Notes: a model not told the origin generated them from the letters alone. 34,844 nt of DNA from Candidatus Cryptobacteroides choladohippi (GCA_018065985.1 JAGHSF010000055.1:1-34844), one strand, 5' to 3'. Shown: positions 26,137 to 34,428, counted from the stretch's first letter. Numbers and translations are program-made.

Positions 26137-27030
26137 TCAGGGGACCAGGACATCCAGATTTGACGGAATGCAGCGGATGTCCATGACGGAATCGGCATAG
26201 ATGGCCTCGCCGTCATAATGCGCCTCGGTGCGGGAATCGTCACCATCTTCCAGGATGCGCTCTATGCGCACCTGCCGGGCTTTCATGATATCCACCTTGC
26301 TGTGATGATAGATATGGGAATCCAGAAGCTGGACAGGGATGGGAATGGCCTGGATCAGATTGATAGGATGTATTATGGTGAGATCCAGCAATCCGTCCCG
26401 CAGGGATGCATTGGGTGTGATATGATAGTTGTTGCCCCACTGGTTTGCGTTGCCTATGGTGATCAGGAATGCCTTGACCGTGAAATCGAATGACTCTGTG
26501 GTGATGTGAAAGGTCTGCGGCTTGTATCTGCCCCAGACCTCGATGGTCTTGCGCACGTAGGTGACGAGTCCTCTGGACTTGGCCCTTGCATACTCCATCG
26601 CCACCTTGGCGTCGTATCCCACGCCGCAGGTGCAGAAGAACTGGTGCTCGTTGAAGGTGGCGGAATCGATGCGTTCCACCTTGTAACGGTTGATGATCTC
26701 CACCGCCTTGCGAATGTCCGCAGGAATGCCCAGATGGTATGCCAGACCGTTGCCCGAGCCCCTGGGGATTATGGCAAGGGCTGTATGCGATCCGGAAAGT
26801 GCGGAAGCAATTTCATTTACGGTACCGTCACCACCCACTGCCACAACTGCATCGACACCCTGCGATACGGCCTCCGAAGCGATCTCTCTGGCATGCCCCG
26901 CATGCTCGGTGAACACGATTCTGAGGTCAAACAGGCTTCTGTCAATGGCGCTGCTGACGATCTCGGCAACCGCCTCTCCGTTCCCATTTCCGGCAATGGG
27001 GTTTATGACACAGACAAGATTCCTCTTCAT
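26137..27030 (-). CDS. diacylglycerol kinase-like lipid kinase (YegS/DagK family)
   Basis: 297-aa soluble ATP-dependent lipid kinase. The catalytic domain shows INPIAGNGNG, the nucleotide-binding VAVGGDGTVNE and IPRGSGNGLAYHLGIP; the C-terminal beta-sandwich follows, with FFCTCGVGYDAKVAMEYA and LDLTIIHP. The start at 27030 (MKRNLVCVI) is preferred over an in-frame ATG at 27048, which would lie at the predicted transcription start, just after the -7 box at 27050-27057. Substrate (diacylglycerol, sphingoid base or other lipid) cannot be told. It diverges from the phosphoethanolamine transferase operon; the two -7 boxes are 22 bp apart. Confidence 0.92.
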   Translation of the reverse strand: MKRNLVCVINPIAGNGNGEAVAEIVSSAIDRSLFDLRIVFTEHAGHAREIASEAVSQGVDAVVAVGGDGTVNEIASALSGSHTALAIIPRGSGNGLAYHLGIPADIRKAVEIINRYKVERIDSATFNEHQFFCTCGVGYDAKVAMEYARAKSRGLVTYVRKTIEVWGRYKPQTFHITTESFDFTVKAFLITIGNANQWGNNYHITPNASLRDGLLDLTIIHPINLIQAIPIPVQLLDSHIYHHSKVDIMKARQVRIERILEDGDDSRTEAHYDGEAIYADSVMDIRCIPSNLDVLVP

Positions 27031-27049
27031 GGATGTTAAAAATGACATG

Positions 27050-27057
27050 CAAAGTTA
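27050..27057 (-). promoter_or_regulatory. -7 box of the lipid kinase gene
   Basis: Minus-strand TAACTTTG, perfect TAnnTTTG, 19 nt before the ATG at 27030. Confidence 0.65.
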
Positions 27058-27079
27058 ACAATTATTCATCACACAGAAT

Positions 27080-27087
27080 TATCTTTG
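27080..27087 (+). promoter_or_regulatory. -7 box very close to the phosphoethanolamine transferase start
   Basis: TATCTTTG with only 6 nt before the ATG at 27094. In Bacteroidota transcription starts a few bases after this box, so the message would be leaderless or nearly so. Confidence 0.55.
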
Positions 27088-27093
27088 CATTGT

Positions 27094-28596
27094 ATGAGAG
27101 AAATCAAACTTACAAAATTCTGCGCGATACTCAGTGTCGTGAACCTGGTATGCTTCAACATTCCGTTCCTCAGGTACGCCTGGGATAATGCCGACAACAG
27201 CTGGTACCTGTGTGCCTGTCTGGCCGTTCTGCTGCTTGTGCTCAACTTCTGGGCCTGCTACCTGGTGTGCTTCCTGCTGCGAAGGTTCGGACGTGTTCTC
27301 GCCGCCCTGTGCCATTTCATAAGTACTGGCTGTGTGTACTACATATTCGCCTATAATGTGATGATGGACGAGTCGATGATAGGCAACTTCTTCAACACCA
27401 GATATGAGGAGGCATCCCAGTTCATCACCTTCCCGTTCATAGCCTGCCTGCTGATCGTCGGCGTCCTCCCGATGGTCTGGATCATAGGGGCGAAGGTCAG
27501 GTACGGCAGCTGGAAAAGGCTCGGCATCACCACCGCGGCATCCCTCGGCGCAGCTCTCCTGATTATCCTTGGCAATCTCAACCAGACCCTCTGGATAGGC
27601 AACCACGATACGGAACTGGGCGGACTCGTCATGCCCTGGTCATACGTTGTGAATACCTGCAGGCTTTTCGGCCATCAGCACGAAAGGAACAGGGAAGAGA
27701 CCCCTCTCCCGGATGCAAGCTTCTCCAACAACGAAAGGCGCGCCGTGGTATTGGTGATAGGGGAGTCGGCACGCAAGGCGAACTGCTCCCTGTACGGATA
27801 TGAGAGGGATACCAACCCTCTGCTGGGTGCAATGGATGACCTGCATGTGATCAACGCCGTATCCAATGCAACATATACGACTGCCGGAGTCAAGAGCATC
27901 CTTGAATACAAGGACACTGACGAGCTGTTCGAGATCCTTCCCAATTACGCGTACCGTAATGGAGTGATGGTCCAGTGGCGCACCTCCAACTGGGGCGAGC
28001 CGCCTGTGCATGTGCCTGAATACCTTACGGAAGAGGACCTTGCCGCCCGCTATCCTGACGAAGGGGACGGATACGACGGAGTGCTGCTGAACGGACTCCG
28101 CCAGACGATAGAGGAGGCGGAGCAGGACAAGGTGCTCATCATACTCCATACCAGCACCAGCCACGGACCGGCATACTGCAACAGATATCCGAAACGGTTC
28201 GAGGTCTATACCCCTGTCTGTGACAATGTTGAACAGGCATCAAAGGCGCCCCAGGAGCTGATAAACGCATACGACAACACGATAATCTATACCGATTACC
28301 TCTTGAATTCGATCATAGATACATTGAAGACGGTATCAGACCGCAGCTGTGCGATGTTCTATATCTCGGACCATGGCGAGTCGCTGGGAGAGAACAATCT
28401 GTACATGCACGGAGTCCCTGTCAAGGTGGCTCCCGCAGAGCAGTACGAGATTCCCTGCTACGTCTGGCTCACGCCGGGATACAGGGAGGTGAAGAATCCT
28501 GAGCTGATCGACCAGCACTGGGTGTTCCACAGCATCATGGACCTGCTCGACATGGAGTCTCCCGTCTATGATCCCGAAAAAGACCTGTTCCGATGA
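27094..28596 (+). CDS. lipid A phosphoethanolamine transferase (EptA-like, sulfatase fold)
   Basis: 500-aa inner-membrane enzyme that moves phosphoethanolamine onto lipid A or another envelope glycan. The N-terminal third has about five membrane segments (residues 10-28, 38-62, 66-90, 112-132, 144-160). The periplasmic alkaline-phosphatase-fold domain has VIGESARKANCSLYGYERDTNP (metal Glu224), the nucleophile region SNATYTTAGVKS (a Thr at 260-263) and YISDHGESLGENNLYMHG with the metal Asp/His. The first ATG matching family N-termini is 27094; an upstream TTG in frame lies inside the promoter box. The stop overlaps the next start (ATGA). Lipid A modification with resistance to cationic peptides is family knowledge; the acceptor here is inferred. 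Confidence 0.92.
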   Translation: MREIKLTKFCAILSVVNLVCFNIPFLRYAWDNADNSWYLCACLAVLLLVLNFWACYLVCFLLRRFGRVLAALCHFISTGCVYYIFAYNVMMDESMIGNFFNTRYEEASQFITFPFIACLLIVGVLPMVWIIGAKVRYGSWKRLGITTAASLGAALLIILGNLNQTLWIGNHDTELGGLVMPWSYVVNTCRLFGHQHERNREETPLPDASFSNNERRAVVLVIGESARKANCSLYGYERDTNPLLGAMDDLHVINAVSNATYTTAGVKSILEYKDTDELFEILPNYAYRNGVMVQWRTSNWGEPPVHVPEYLTEEDLAARYPDEGDGYDGVLLNGLRQTIEEAEQDKVLIILHTSTSHGPAYCNRYPKRFEVYTPVCDNVEQASKAPQELINAYDNTIIYTDYLLNSIIDTLKTVSDRSCAMFYISDHGESLGENNLYMHGVPVKVAPAEQYEIPCYVWLTPGYREVKNPELIDQHWVFHSIMDLLDMESPVYDPEKDLFR

Positions 28597-29822
28597 AACT
28601 TGCGAGAATCCTGGCAACGACAGCCCGCGTACCCCTGTCACTGATACTGGTGGTATTGAGCCTGGTGACGGCAAGCAACCTCTGCCCGATCTTCAACTTC
28701 GAACAGGGAGCACCGTTCACCGGCAAGGATATCTACAATCCATATTGTGAGGCCGACAGTACCCTGGGATGGACCCGGGCCAATTTCCACACCCACAGTC
28801 GCGCCAGCAAATGGATCAACGAGTGCGAGCTTTGGCCGGATTCCGTCAGGACCTATTACGACAGACTCGGATACGGGCTTGTGTCTTTCTCCAATCACAT
28901 GGAGCTGACGCCTGACCCTAGGGATACCACCGGCCAGTTATGGGTGTATGAGCATGGTCTCAACCTTGCCAAGCATCACAATCTCGTTTTCGGTGCAGAC
29001 AAGGTGAACTGGTATGATGGTTTTCTGCCGGTTCTGGTGTCGCAGAAGCAGTTCAAGATGGACATGCTGACCAGGGGCGCCGACTTCATCTTCTTCAATC
29101 ACCCGGACAGGACCAGCTTCACCCGCGACAGGGAGATGAGCCTGCTCAGCGGATACAGGCTGCTGGAGGCGGACTGCGGGTTCACGGAGTCGAGCACATA
29201 CTGCTCCAAATGGGACACGGCCCTCTCCAACGGCCATTATGCCCCGAGTGCGATCAGCGATGACTTGCACGAGCCCCGCCTGACTGCAAAGATAGGCCGC
29301 AGGTGCAGCTTCCTGAATTGCCGCAGCACACGCTATCCGGATGTGATGGACTGCCTGCTGAGCGGCAACTTCTATACTGCCCACATCCCCGATTTCGGGG
29401 ACGGTGACTGGGATGAGAAGATACGCAGGAACCGGGAGCTTCCGGCAATCCGCTCGATCGGGCTCAGAGATGGCAATGTGGTCTACATGGAGCTCTCCCG
29501 GCCTGCGCACGAGATCCAGGTCATAGGGCAGGGCGGACAGATTGTCAAGTCGCTTGCCGACACGAGCAGCGTGGACTATCCTTTCAGGGATTCCGACAGC
29601 TATGTCCGTCTCGTCGCACGATATGACGACGGAACGGTGCTCATGAGCAATCCTTTCGCGCGGTGGGATGCAGGCAGCACGGACTGGCCGACCCCCTACA
29701 GGGACTTCGCCCATCCGGTGAACTGGCCGCTGACGATATTATACAACCTGGCGGTGCTGCTCCTGGCCTTGCTTCTGCTCCGGGCCGGAATCCACGCCTT
29801 CAGGAAGACCTTCCGCCGGTAG
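28593..29822 (+). CDS. membrane-tethered PHP-domain (metal-dependent hydrolase-like) protein
   Basis: 409 aa. Membrane segments at both ends (about 12-30 and 372-395) bracket a domain predicted to be periplasmic. The domain begins with the PHP signature NFHTHSRASKW (His66, His68), then GYGLVSFSNHME (His102), FIFFNHPDR (His170) and AISDDLHEPR (Asp, His), which together give the usual PHP metal ligands. PHP proteins are usually cytosolic phosphoesterases or nucleases, so the tethered, exported topology is unusual. Residues 280-360 resemble a beta-rich domain. It overlaps the phosphoethanolamine transferase stop by 4 nt, so the two are translated together. A role in removing or remodelling envelope phosphate groups is inferred. 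Confidence 0.82.
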   Translation: MKLARILATTARVPLSLILVVLSLVTASNLCPIFNFEQGAPFTGKDIYNPYCEADSTLGWTRANFHTHSRASKWINECELWPDSVRTYYDRLGYGLVSFSNHMELTPDPRDTTGQLWVYEHGLNLAKHHNLVFGADKVNWYDGFLPVLVSQKQFKMDMLTRGADFIFFNHPDRTSFTRDREMSLLSGYRLLEADCGFTESSTYCSKWDTALSNGHYAPSAISDDLHEPRLTAKIGRRCSFLNCRSTRYPDVMDCLLSGNFYTAHIPDFGDGDWDEKIRRNRELPAIRSIGLRDGNVVYMELSRPAHEIQVIGQGGQIVKSLADTSSVDYPFRDSDSYVRLVARYDDGTVLMSNPFARWDAGSTDWPTPYRDFAHPVNWPLTILYNLAVLLLALLLLRAGIHAFRKTFRR

Positions 29823-29832
29823 GTAGGGGAAT

Positions 29833-29849
29833 GCAGGCAGGCCGCCTGT
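29833..29849. other. GC-rich hairpin between convergent genes
   Basis: CAGGC (29834-29838) pairs with GCCTG (29844-29848), extended by a G-T pair, with a 5-nt loop. It lies in the 32-bp gap between the PHP and Ntn hydrolase stop codons. Possibly a shared terminator; there is no U-tract. Confidence 0.3.
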
Positions 29850-29854
29850 GCCTT

Positions 29855-31177
29855 CTAGCGGTCCTGGCCCGGCAGAGTGATCTCTATCGGACTGTCATCC
29901 TTTGAATAGAAGCCCTCGAATGCGCAAAGAAATCCCTTCTTTTCGCTGAGATCATATATGACGCTATGGGAGGTCTCCCAGCAGCCGTTCTCCTTGACGT
30001 GCGGATCGGCCAGCTTTCCGAATCTTTCGTCGTATCCGTCCCGGAATTCAGGCATGGTTTCCCAAGCCTTCAGCTGAGCCTCCTTCCAGCTGCTGCAGGG
30101 GACGCGCTTCCCGTCAAGCATGCAGTACCATCCCTGCCCGTCCTTCCCATAATCATGGTCGGCGCACTCTGAATACCAGAGGTTGTCCCGGGACATGAAA
30201 TTCTTGAAATACCACACCGACTGCGCGATGTCGAGATTGGCCTCCACCGACCTGGATGCGTCATCATACCTTGACAAAACCGTTGCCCATCGTTCCACGC
30301 CCAGTGAGAAAGGTCTGTTCTCGTAGAACTCGTCAGTGCCCAGCCCCCATTTCTCGACGGCGATATTGAACAGATTGCTCATTATTGCCGGATTGCCTTT
30401 TCCGCTGCGGCAGCCGTTGCCGTTCTCATGATAATACAGTATGACCATTTCCCCGTTATCGTACTCCACGACAGCGGTCTTTTCTGCGTCAGAGATCATG
30501 AAGTGCGTGTCATCACCAGCCTTCGCCACAAGATCCTGGCTGACCTTTCTCCTGCTCAGCAGGCCGATGGCCTCATCCACGCTTCCGGCATTGTCGAGGA
30601 CATACCGGACCACGCTCATACAGGAGAGATCGCCCTCTTCACTGCGGATATAGGCATCTCCGGGGGTATGGTGTATGATGTTTATGTTTGCTGCCACGCC
30701 GGCGTCATTGATGCCGTCCATCGCCATGCAGGGGAGGAAATTGCGGTAATCCCCGTCAATGCTGTCATTGTCAAGCAGCGCCCCGTCTACTGCGGGATTG
30801 CCGTTTATGATGGAGACGCTGGCGTGCCTTGCTCCCTTTCCGGCGGGCATCTGGAGCACGATGCAGCCAAAGTCGGACTGCATCCAGTCAAAGTTGCGGC
30901 CGTGGAAGCGTCCGTTGCGCCAGCTGGTGCATCCTCCTGCGGACACATTGTACAGATTGACATACCGTTCAGTCACAGCCTTGTTTGCCTTCTCGAAATC
31001 AAACTCATCGGGGTTCCAGATGACCTGGGCGACGCGTGGCTGAAGTTTTACTGTCTTATAATAGGGTACGGCTCCGTTCCTGCCGTTCGGATTATTGCAT
31101 GATGTTGCTGCAGCCGATGCCACAAGCAGCACGGCAGAAATCAGAGCAAGTCTGGTTATCAGCGTATCAATCTGCAT
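29855..31177 (-). CDS. Ntn hydrolase lipoprotein (C45/choloylglycine hydrolase-like)
   Basis: 440-aa amide hydrolase, a second member of the superfamily in this window. The start at 31177 (MQIDTLITRL) gives a lipoprotein signal with lipobox AATSC (Cys27); the frame is open further upstream, but that stretch belongs to the overlapping membrane-protein gene. The probable nucleophile is Cys83 in AGGCTSWRNG, followed by FHGRNFDW (92-98), AMDGINDAGVAANIN, SVDEAIGLLSRRKVSQD and FMISDAEKTAVVEY. It overlaps the 95-aa membrane-protein gene by 19 nt, so translation is probably coupled. Substrate unknown; N-acyl amides, bile-acid conjugates or peptidoglycan-type amides are all possible. Confidence 0.87.
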   Translation of the reverse strand: MQIDTLITRLALISAVLLVASAAATSCNNPNGRNGAVPYYKTVKLQPRVAQVIWNPDEFDFEKANKAVTERYVNLYNVSAGGCTSWRNGRFHGRNFDWMQSDFGCIVLQMPAGKGARHASVSIINGNPAVDGALLDNDSIDGDYRNFLPCMAMDGINDAGVAANINIIHHTPGDAYIRSEEGDLSCMSVVRYVLDNAGSVDEAIGLLSRRKVSQDLVAKAGDDTHFMISDAEKTAVVEYDNGEMVILYYHENGNGCRSGKGNPAIMSNLFNIAVEKWGLGTDEFYENRPFSLGVERWATVLSRYDDASRSVEANLDIAQSVWYFKNFMSRDNLWYSECADHDYGKDGQGWYCMLDGKRVPCSSWKEAQLKAWETMPEFRDGYDERFGKLADPHVKENGCWETSHSVIYDLSEKKGFLCAFEGFYSKDDSPIEITLPGQDR

Positions 31178-31446
31178 ATGCCTTTGATTATGTAGGTCAA
31201 CGCGGCTTCGGACAGTGCAGCCCCAAGTCCGCAGTAAAAGAATGCAATAAAGAACACGGATGCCATGCCCGTGAGCTTCAAGGTTATGCCAAGGCTCATC
31301 ATGAACAGCAATATCGCCATCGGCTTTCCGCAATCCCTGACTGCATCTATGCCTCCGAGCAGGATCTTGATTCCCGGAAAGGACCAGATCAAGCCATTGG
31401 CAATCAGCAGCATTGGCCTGGGCCACTTATAAAGCTTCCTTGACAT
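31159..31446 (-). CDS. small three-helix membrane protein
   Basis: 95 aa, MSRKLYKWPRPMLL start, three hydrophobic segments (about residues 10-31, 43-60, 62-86) and a basic tail (IKGICRLIR). No family recognised. The ATG directly abuts the stop of a 13-codon mini-ORF, and its 3' end overlaps the Ntn hydrolase start by 19 nt, so it reads as a true operon member rather than a chance frame. It may anchor or regulate the hydrolase. Confidence 0.7.
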   Translation of the reverse strand: MSRKLYKWPRPMLLIANGLIWSFPGIKILLGGIDAVRDCGKPMAILLFMMSLGITLKLTGMASVFFIAFFYCGLGAALSEAALTYIIKGICRLIR

Positions 31447-31488
31447 TCAGCGTCGTTCTGCGACCAGCGGATCAAGCTTTTCAGCCAT
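31447..31488 (-). CDS. 13-codon mini-ORF bridging two small genes
   Basis: MAEKLDPLVAERR. Its ATG overlaps the upstream 54-aa stop (TGATG) and its TGA is immediately followed by the next gene's ATG. It may be a coupling device rather than a functional peptide, or chance. Confidence 0.3.
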   Translation of the reverse strand: MAEKLDPLVAERR

Positions 31489-31652
31489 CAGCCCTGATAT
31501 CTGGTGAAGTTGTACTTCTCTCTCAGTTCAGCCTTCTTCTCCTCTGACTGGGCGGTGAAATATGCCTTCCAGCCCGGGCAGAAATTGATGTGCCAGCGCC
31601 AGAATCTGCCCATGAATGACTTGGGATTGCTGCCCCGGTGATTACTGAGCAT
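31488..31652 (-). CDS. 54-aa Trp-rich small protein of unknown function
   Basis: Begins MLSNHRGSNPKS; the segment FMGRFWRWHINFCPGWKAYF is rich in Trp, and the tail AELREKYNF is helical and charged. The ATG lies inside the last codons of the amidohydrolase gene (11-nt overlap, shifted frame). The strongly protein-like composition and exact coupling on both sides favour a real gene; a frameshift extension of the amidohydrolase is the alternative. Confidence 0.5.
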   Translation of the reverse strand: MLSNHRGSNPKSFMGRFWRWHINFCPGWKAYFTAQSEEKKAELREKYNFTRYQG

Positions 31653-33363
31653 TGGAATATGCCTCCTCGCCGTCGATGACGACGTGAAGGAGCTTGGCAT
31701 CGGGAATGGATTCGATGTCGTCGTGTATGAAGTCGCGGTCGTAAACCACATAGTTTGCAACCTTTCCGGGAGTAAGGGTTCCCATATGATCCTCCTCGTT
31801 CCAGAGATATGCGACATTGATCGTGAGTTCACGGAGCGCCTCCAGACGGTTGATGGCCTCATCAGGATTGCGCGTGTTCCTTGCATCGCCACCGGGCAGG
31901 CAGCGTGTGACTGCACAGTAGATTGACAAGGGAACATTGATGGCCGTGCTGACTGGGTAATCTGTATGCTGCGCACAGTTCACGCCCATCTTCACAAAAG
32001 AATTGATGACCTGATAGGGCTCTACCGAACGCTCCTCGCCAAGAAGGGAAACCTCCTGCTCGAAAGGTGTGATTGCATTTTTGGGAGCCCACAGGGCGGA
32101 CACGAGAGCGGAGACATTGTATTTTGCGAAACGGTCGATATCCTCAGGCTTGACCAGCTCGATATGAGCCAGCATGTCGCGGATGCTGTTGTCTCCGGTG
32201 GTGTTCTTGGCGTATTCGATGGCGTCAAGCATATACTTTACGGCACCGTCACCGATTGTGTGTGTATGGGTGGGGAGTCCGTGCCTGTGTGCTGAAAGGA
32301 CAAGGGCCTTGAGGCTTTCACTGTCGGGGAAACGGTTCATGCCCTTGTTGTCGGGATCGTCAGCATAGCCGTCACACAGGAGTGCGGTATGGCTTTCGAC
32401 AACACCGTCGACAAAAAGCTTGAGTCCGACAATCTTGTAGTACTCGTCGTTGAACTCCTTGCTCATCCTGCTGATCTCCTCCACGGTCTGCTCATTGGCC
32501 TCGTTGGGCTGAACACAGTAGTAAGCACGCGTGCGGAGTTTCAGAGCACCCTCCTTTGCAAGCTCGGCATATGCTTCGTGGGCTGTATTGAGAAGATTGA
32601 CACCGGCTTCGCAAGCGGCAACATAACCGTTTCTGATGGCAAAATCCTGCCATGTCAAGAGAAACTTCTTGGCTGATTCGATATCCACCGGAAGGGCTTT
32701 CATGAGTTTGGAGGCTGCACCCTCGGTGACGAATCCGGTAGGCTTTCCGTCTTCACCCATCTGGACCATCTCCCCGAATTCCTTGATGAACTCGTCATCA
32801 AGCTTCAGCAGTTCGAAGGCCTTCGTGTTCAGAAGCATGCTGTGGCCGTCCAAAGCATTGCCGAACACCGGCTTGTCGGGACAGATCTCATCGAGAAGCT
32901 GCTTTGTGGGAGGCACACCGAGTACCCTCCAGCCGGAAATCTTGTACATCTTCTCATCCGGGTTCTTCTGGATATAGTCAGCAATGATCTTCTGATATTC
33001 CTCGTAGCTGAATGCATCGTTCAGTTTGATTGTGCTGGCCAGCTGTCCGGCTCCACCTCCATGACAATGTCCTTCCATGAATCCGGGATACACTGATGAG
33101 GTCCCATAATCGAGGACCTTGGTTTTCGCGTCGCAGAACTTCATGGCGTTTTCCTTGCTGCCAACATACTGGATATAACCATCCTTGATGGTCATTGCCT
33201 CTGCAAACAACCTTTCGTTATCCACCGTGATGATGTTGCCGAGCACAAGAGTATCAGCATTTTCGGCTACCTTGTTTCCACTCTTGCAGCCTGTCAGAGA
33301 CATGAGGCCGGCGATGGAAACCGTCTCGATGATCGAGAGAATAAACTTGATAGAATGTTTCAT
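31642..33363 (-). CDS. amidohydrolase lipoprotein (YtcJ-like, amidohydrolase 3)
   Basis: 573-aa exported metal-dependent amidohydrolase. Lipobox LTGC (Cys26), then the composite beta domain (ADTLVLGNIITVDNERLFAEAMTIKDGYI) and a TIM barrel: YPGFMEGHCHGGG, where His-Cys-His keeps the HxH metal pair, KLFVDGVVESHTALL (likely carboxylated Lys region), THTHTIGDGAVKYML (metal His) and CAQHTDYPVS (Asp). The composite domain closes with GTLTPGKVANYVVYDRDF. Length is normal. It leads a probable operon with the 54-aa, 95-aa and Ntn hydrolase genes from a strong Bacteroidota promoter. Two amide hydrolases in one operon suggest breakdown of an N-acyl or cyclic amide compound outside the cytoplasm (inference). 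Confidence 0.92.
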   Translation of the reverse strand: MKHSIKFILSIIETVSIAGLMSLTGCKSGNKVAENADTLVLGNIITVDNERLFAEAMTIKDGYIQYVGSKENAMKFCDAKTKVLDYGTSSVYPGFMEGHCHGGGAGQLASTIKLNDAFSYEEYQKIIADYIQKNPDEKMYKISGWRVLGVPPTKQLLDEICPDKPVFGNALDGHSMLLNTKAFELLKLDDEFIKEFGEMVQMGEDGKPTGFVTEGAASKLMKALPVDIESAKKFLLTWQDFAIRNGYVAACEAGVNLLNTAHEAYAELAKEGALKLRTRAYYCVQPNEANEQTVEEISRMSKEFNDEYYKIVGLKLFVDGVVESHTALLCDGYADDPDNKGMNRFPDSESLKALVLSAHRHGLPTHTHTIGDGAVKYMLDAIEYAKNTTGDNSIRDMLAHIELVKPEDIDRFAKYNVSALVSALWAPKNAITPFEQEVSLLGEERSVEPYQVINSFVKMGVNCAQHTDYPVSTAINVPLSIYCAVTRCLPGGDARNTRNPDEAINRLEALRELTINVAYLWNEEDHMGTLTPGKVANYVVYDRDFIHDDIESIPDAKLLHVVIDGEEAYSNAQ

Positions 33364-33395
33364 AGTATGATTTTATTTTTCAGTCTTTTGAAGAA

Positions 33396-33427
33396 CAAAG
33401 ATACTGCTGCCCTGCCTGATTTGCAAA
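33396..33427 (-). promoter_or_regulatory. promoter of the amidohydrolase operon
   Basis: Minus strand: TTTG (33424-33427), a 20-nt spacer, TATCTTTG (33396-33403). Both consensus elements are present; the box ends 32 nt before the ATG at 33363. Confidence 0.8.
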
Positions 33428-33491
33428 TATGGCGCGGAATTGCCAAGGTGTCTTTTCCGGAAAATGCATCGATTATTTACGAATGATAGTG

Positions 33492-33499
33492 TATATTTG
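33492..33499 (+). promoter_or_regulatory. -7 box of the 166-aa unknown gene
   Basis: TATATTTG, perfect match, 23 nt before the ATG at 33523. The -33 element is not clear. Confidence 0.6.
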
Positions 33500-33522
33500 T
33501 GGAGCATAATACACTATTGATT

Positions 33523-34023
33523 ATGAAAGACATCAAAATTGGCTACAAACCTTTGCAACTCCCGGTCGATCTGATCGAGGACCTGAAACTCTACAAGGAC
33601 GCTTATGGTGTGCTCTTCGCAGAAGAGAAAGATGAGTGCGGGAATCCCATCCCCGTGCATGTAACCTTCGAGCAGATGTTCCGCCGCTGGATGGACAACG
33701 TCGGCAAGTTCGACAAGGACGTCCAGAAGGAGGTTGACGAATGCCGCCGCACCATGGCAGAGCACCCGGCTCCGGAGCTGTACCCTGTAGACTCGTGCGA
33801 GGGAGACATCTGGGAGATGGAGTATTTCGCCTGCAGGAACGGCGAGGAGTATCCCCTTGTTGCAGATGCTGAACTCGGATTCTATGCTGTCATTGACGGT
33901 GAGAAGAAGGGCGCGGAGCAGCTGATCGACGAAGAGTACGAACTGCAGAACGATGCCGGCGCCGTCCTTGACCTGAACGACGCCCTCAGAGTCAGCGAGA
34001 AGATTCTGAAGCACAAGGCTTAG
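33523..34023 (+). CDS. acidic soluble protein of unknown function
   Basis: 166 aa starting MKDIKIGYKPLQLPVDLIED; the frame extends 24 nt upstream but only to the promoter box, so 33523 is preferred. No family is recognised. The N-terminal half is helical and charged (FEQMFRRWMDNVGKFDKDVQKEVDECRRTM); the C-terminal half has WEMEYFACRNGEEYPLVADAELGFYAVIDGEK, which looks like a small beta domain, then a Leu-rich helical end (LDLNDALRVSEKILKHK). No signal peptide or membrane segment. Transcribed alone, divergent from the amidohydrolase operon; the DNA after it is repeat-rich and apparently non-coding. Confidence 0.75.
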   Translation: MKDIKIGYKPLQLPVDLIEDLKLYKDAYGVLFAEEKDECGNPIPVHVTFEQMFRRWMDNVGKFDKDVQKEVDECRRTMAEHPAPELYPVDSCEGDIWEMEYFACRNGEEYPLVADAELGFYAVIDGEKKGAEQLIDEEYELQNDAGAVLDLNDALRVSEKILKHKA

Positions 34024-34076
34024 GCTGGATTGCCTGCCATCAGACCGCAGGTTCAACTGCGTGACAGAATAACGGC

Positions 34077-34138
34077 GATTCTGTACAGATACTCAAGATA
34101 TCAGAGATTTTGTACATATACTCAAAATATCGGCGATT
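34077..34138 (+). repeat. 29-bp imperfect tandem repeat
   Basis: Two copies (34077-34105 and 34106-34134) agree at 24 of 29 bases, sharing TGTACA and ATACTCAA; a third copy starts at 34135 and decays. CGGCGATT recurs at 34073 and 34131. Confidence 0.7.
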
Positions 34139-34219
34139 ATATGTGCAATAGGAAGATACGAATCGGCCTCACAGATGCGTCAGATGCAGATTTGCCAAAA
34201 TTGATTGTTCATATACTGT

Positions 34220-34424
34220 CCGTTATTCTGAGTTTATGTGCAGAGAGGGATCCGGAAATGGGAAGAAGGTCCCGCTGCCACGAATGGCGCGAAAATTTGC
34301 CCTCGCTCGCCTTGTTCTCCATGAATGCTGTGATTTTGTGGAAAAAAGACCGTTATTCTTCGAAAAATCCTGATATTGGGCAGTTTTATGGAGAAAACAC
34401 TATCCGGGTCCACGAATGGCGCGA
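34220..34424 (+). repeat. degenerate ~130-bp duplication
   Basis: CCGTTATTCT occurs at 34220 and 34350, and a perfect 15-mer CCACGAATGGCGCGA at 34278 and 34410, in the same order and 130-132 bp apart. ATCCGG also recurs between them. This suggests an old tandem duplication. Confidence 0.55.
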
Positions 34425-34428
34425 TTTC

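Noticed and set aside
27079..27606. Minus-strand frame opposite the phosphoethanolamine transferase
   Set aside because: Antisense shadow, no family features, and the plus-strand gene is certain.
31178..31426. N-terminal extension of the second Ntn hydrolase
   Set aside because: The stretch overlaps the 95-aa membrane-protein gene almost entirely; the ATG at 31177 gives a clear lipobox.
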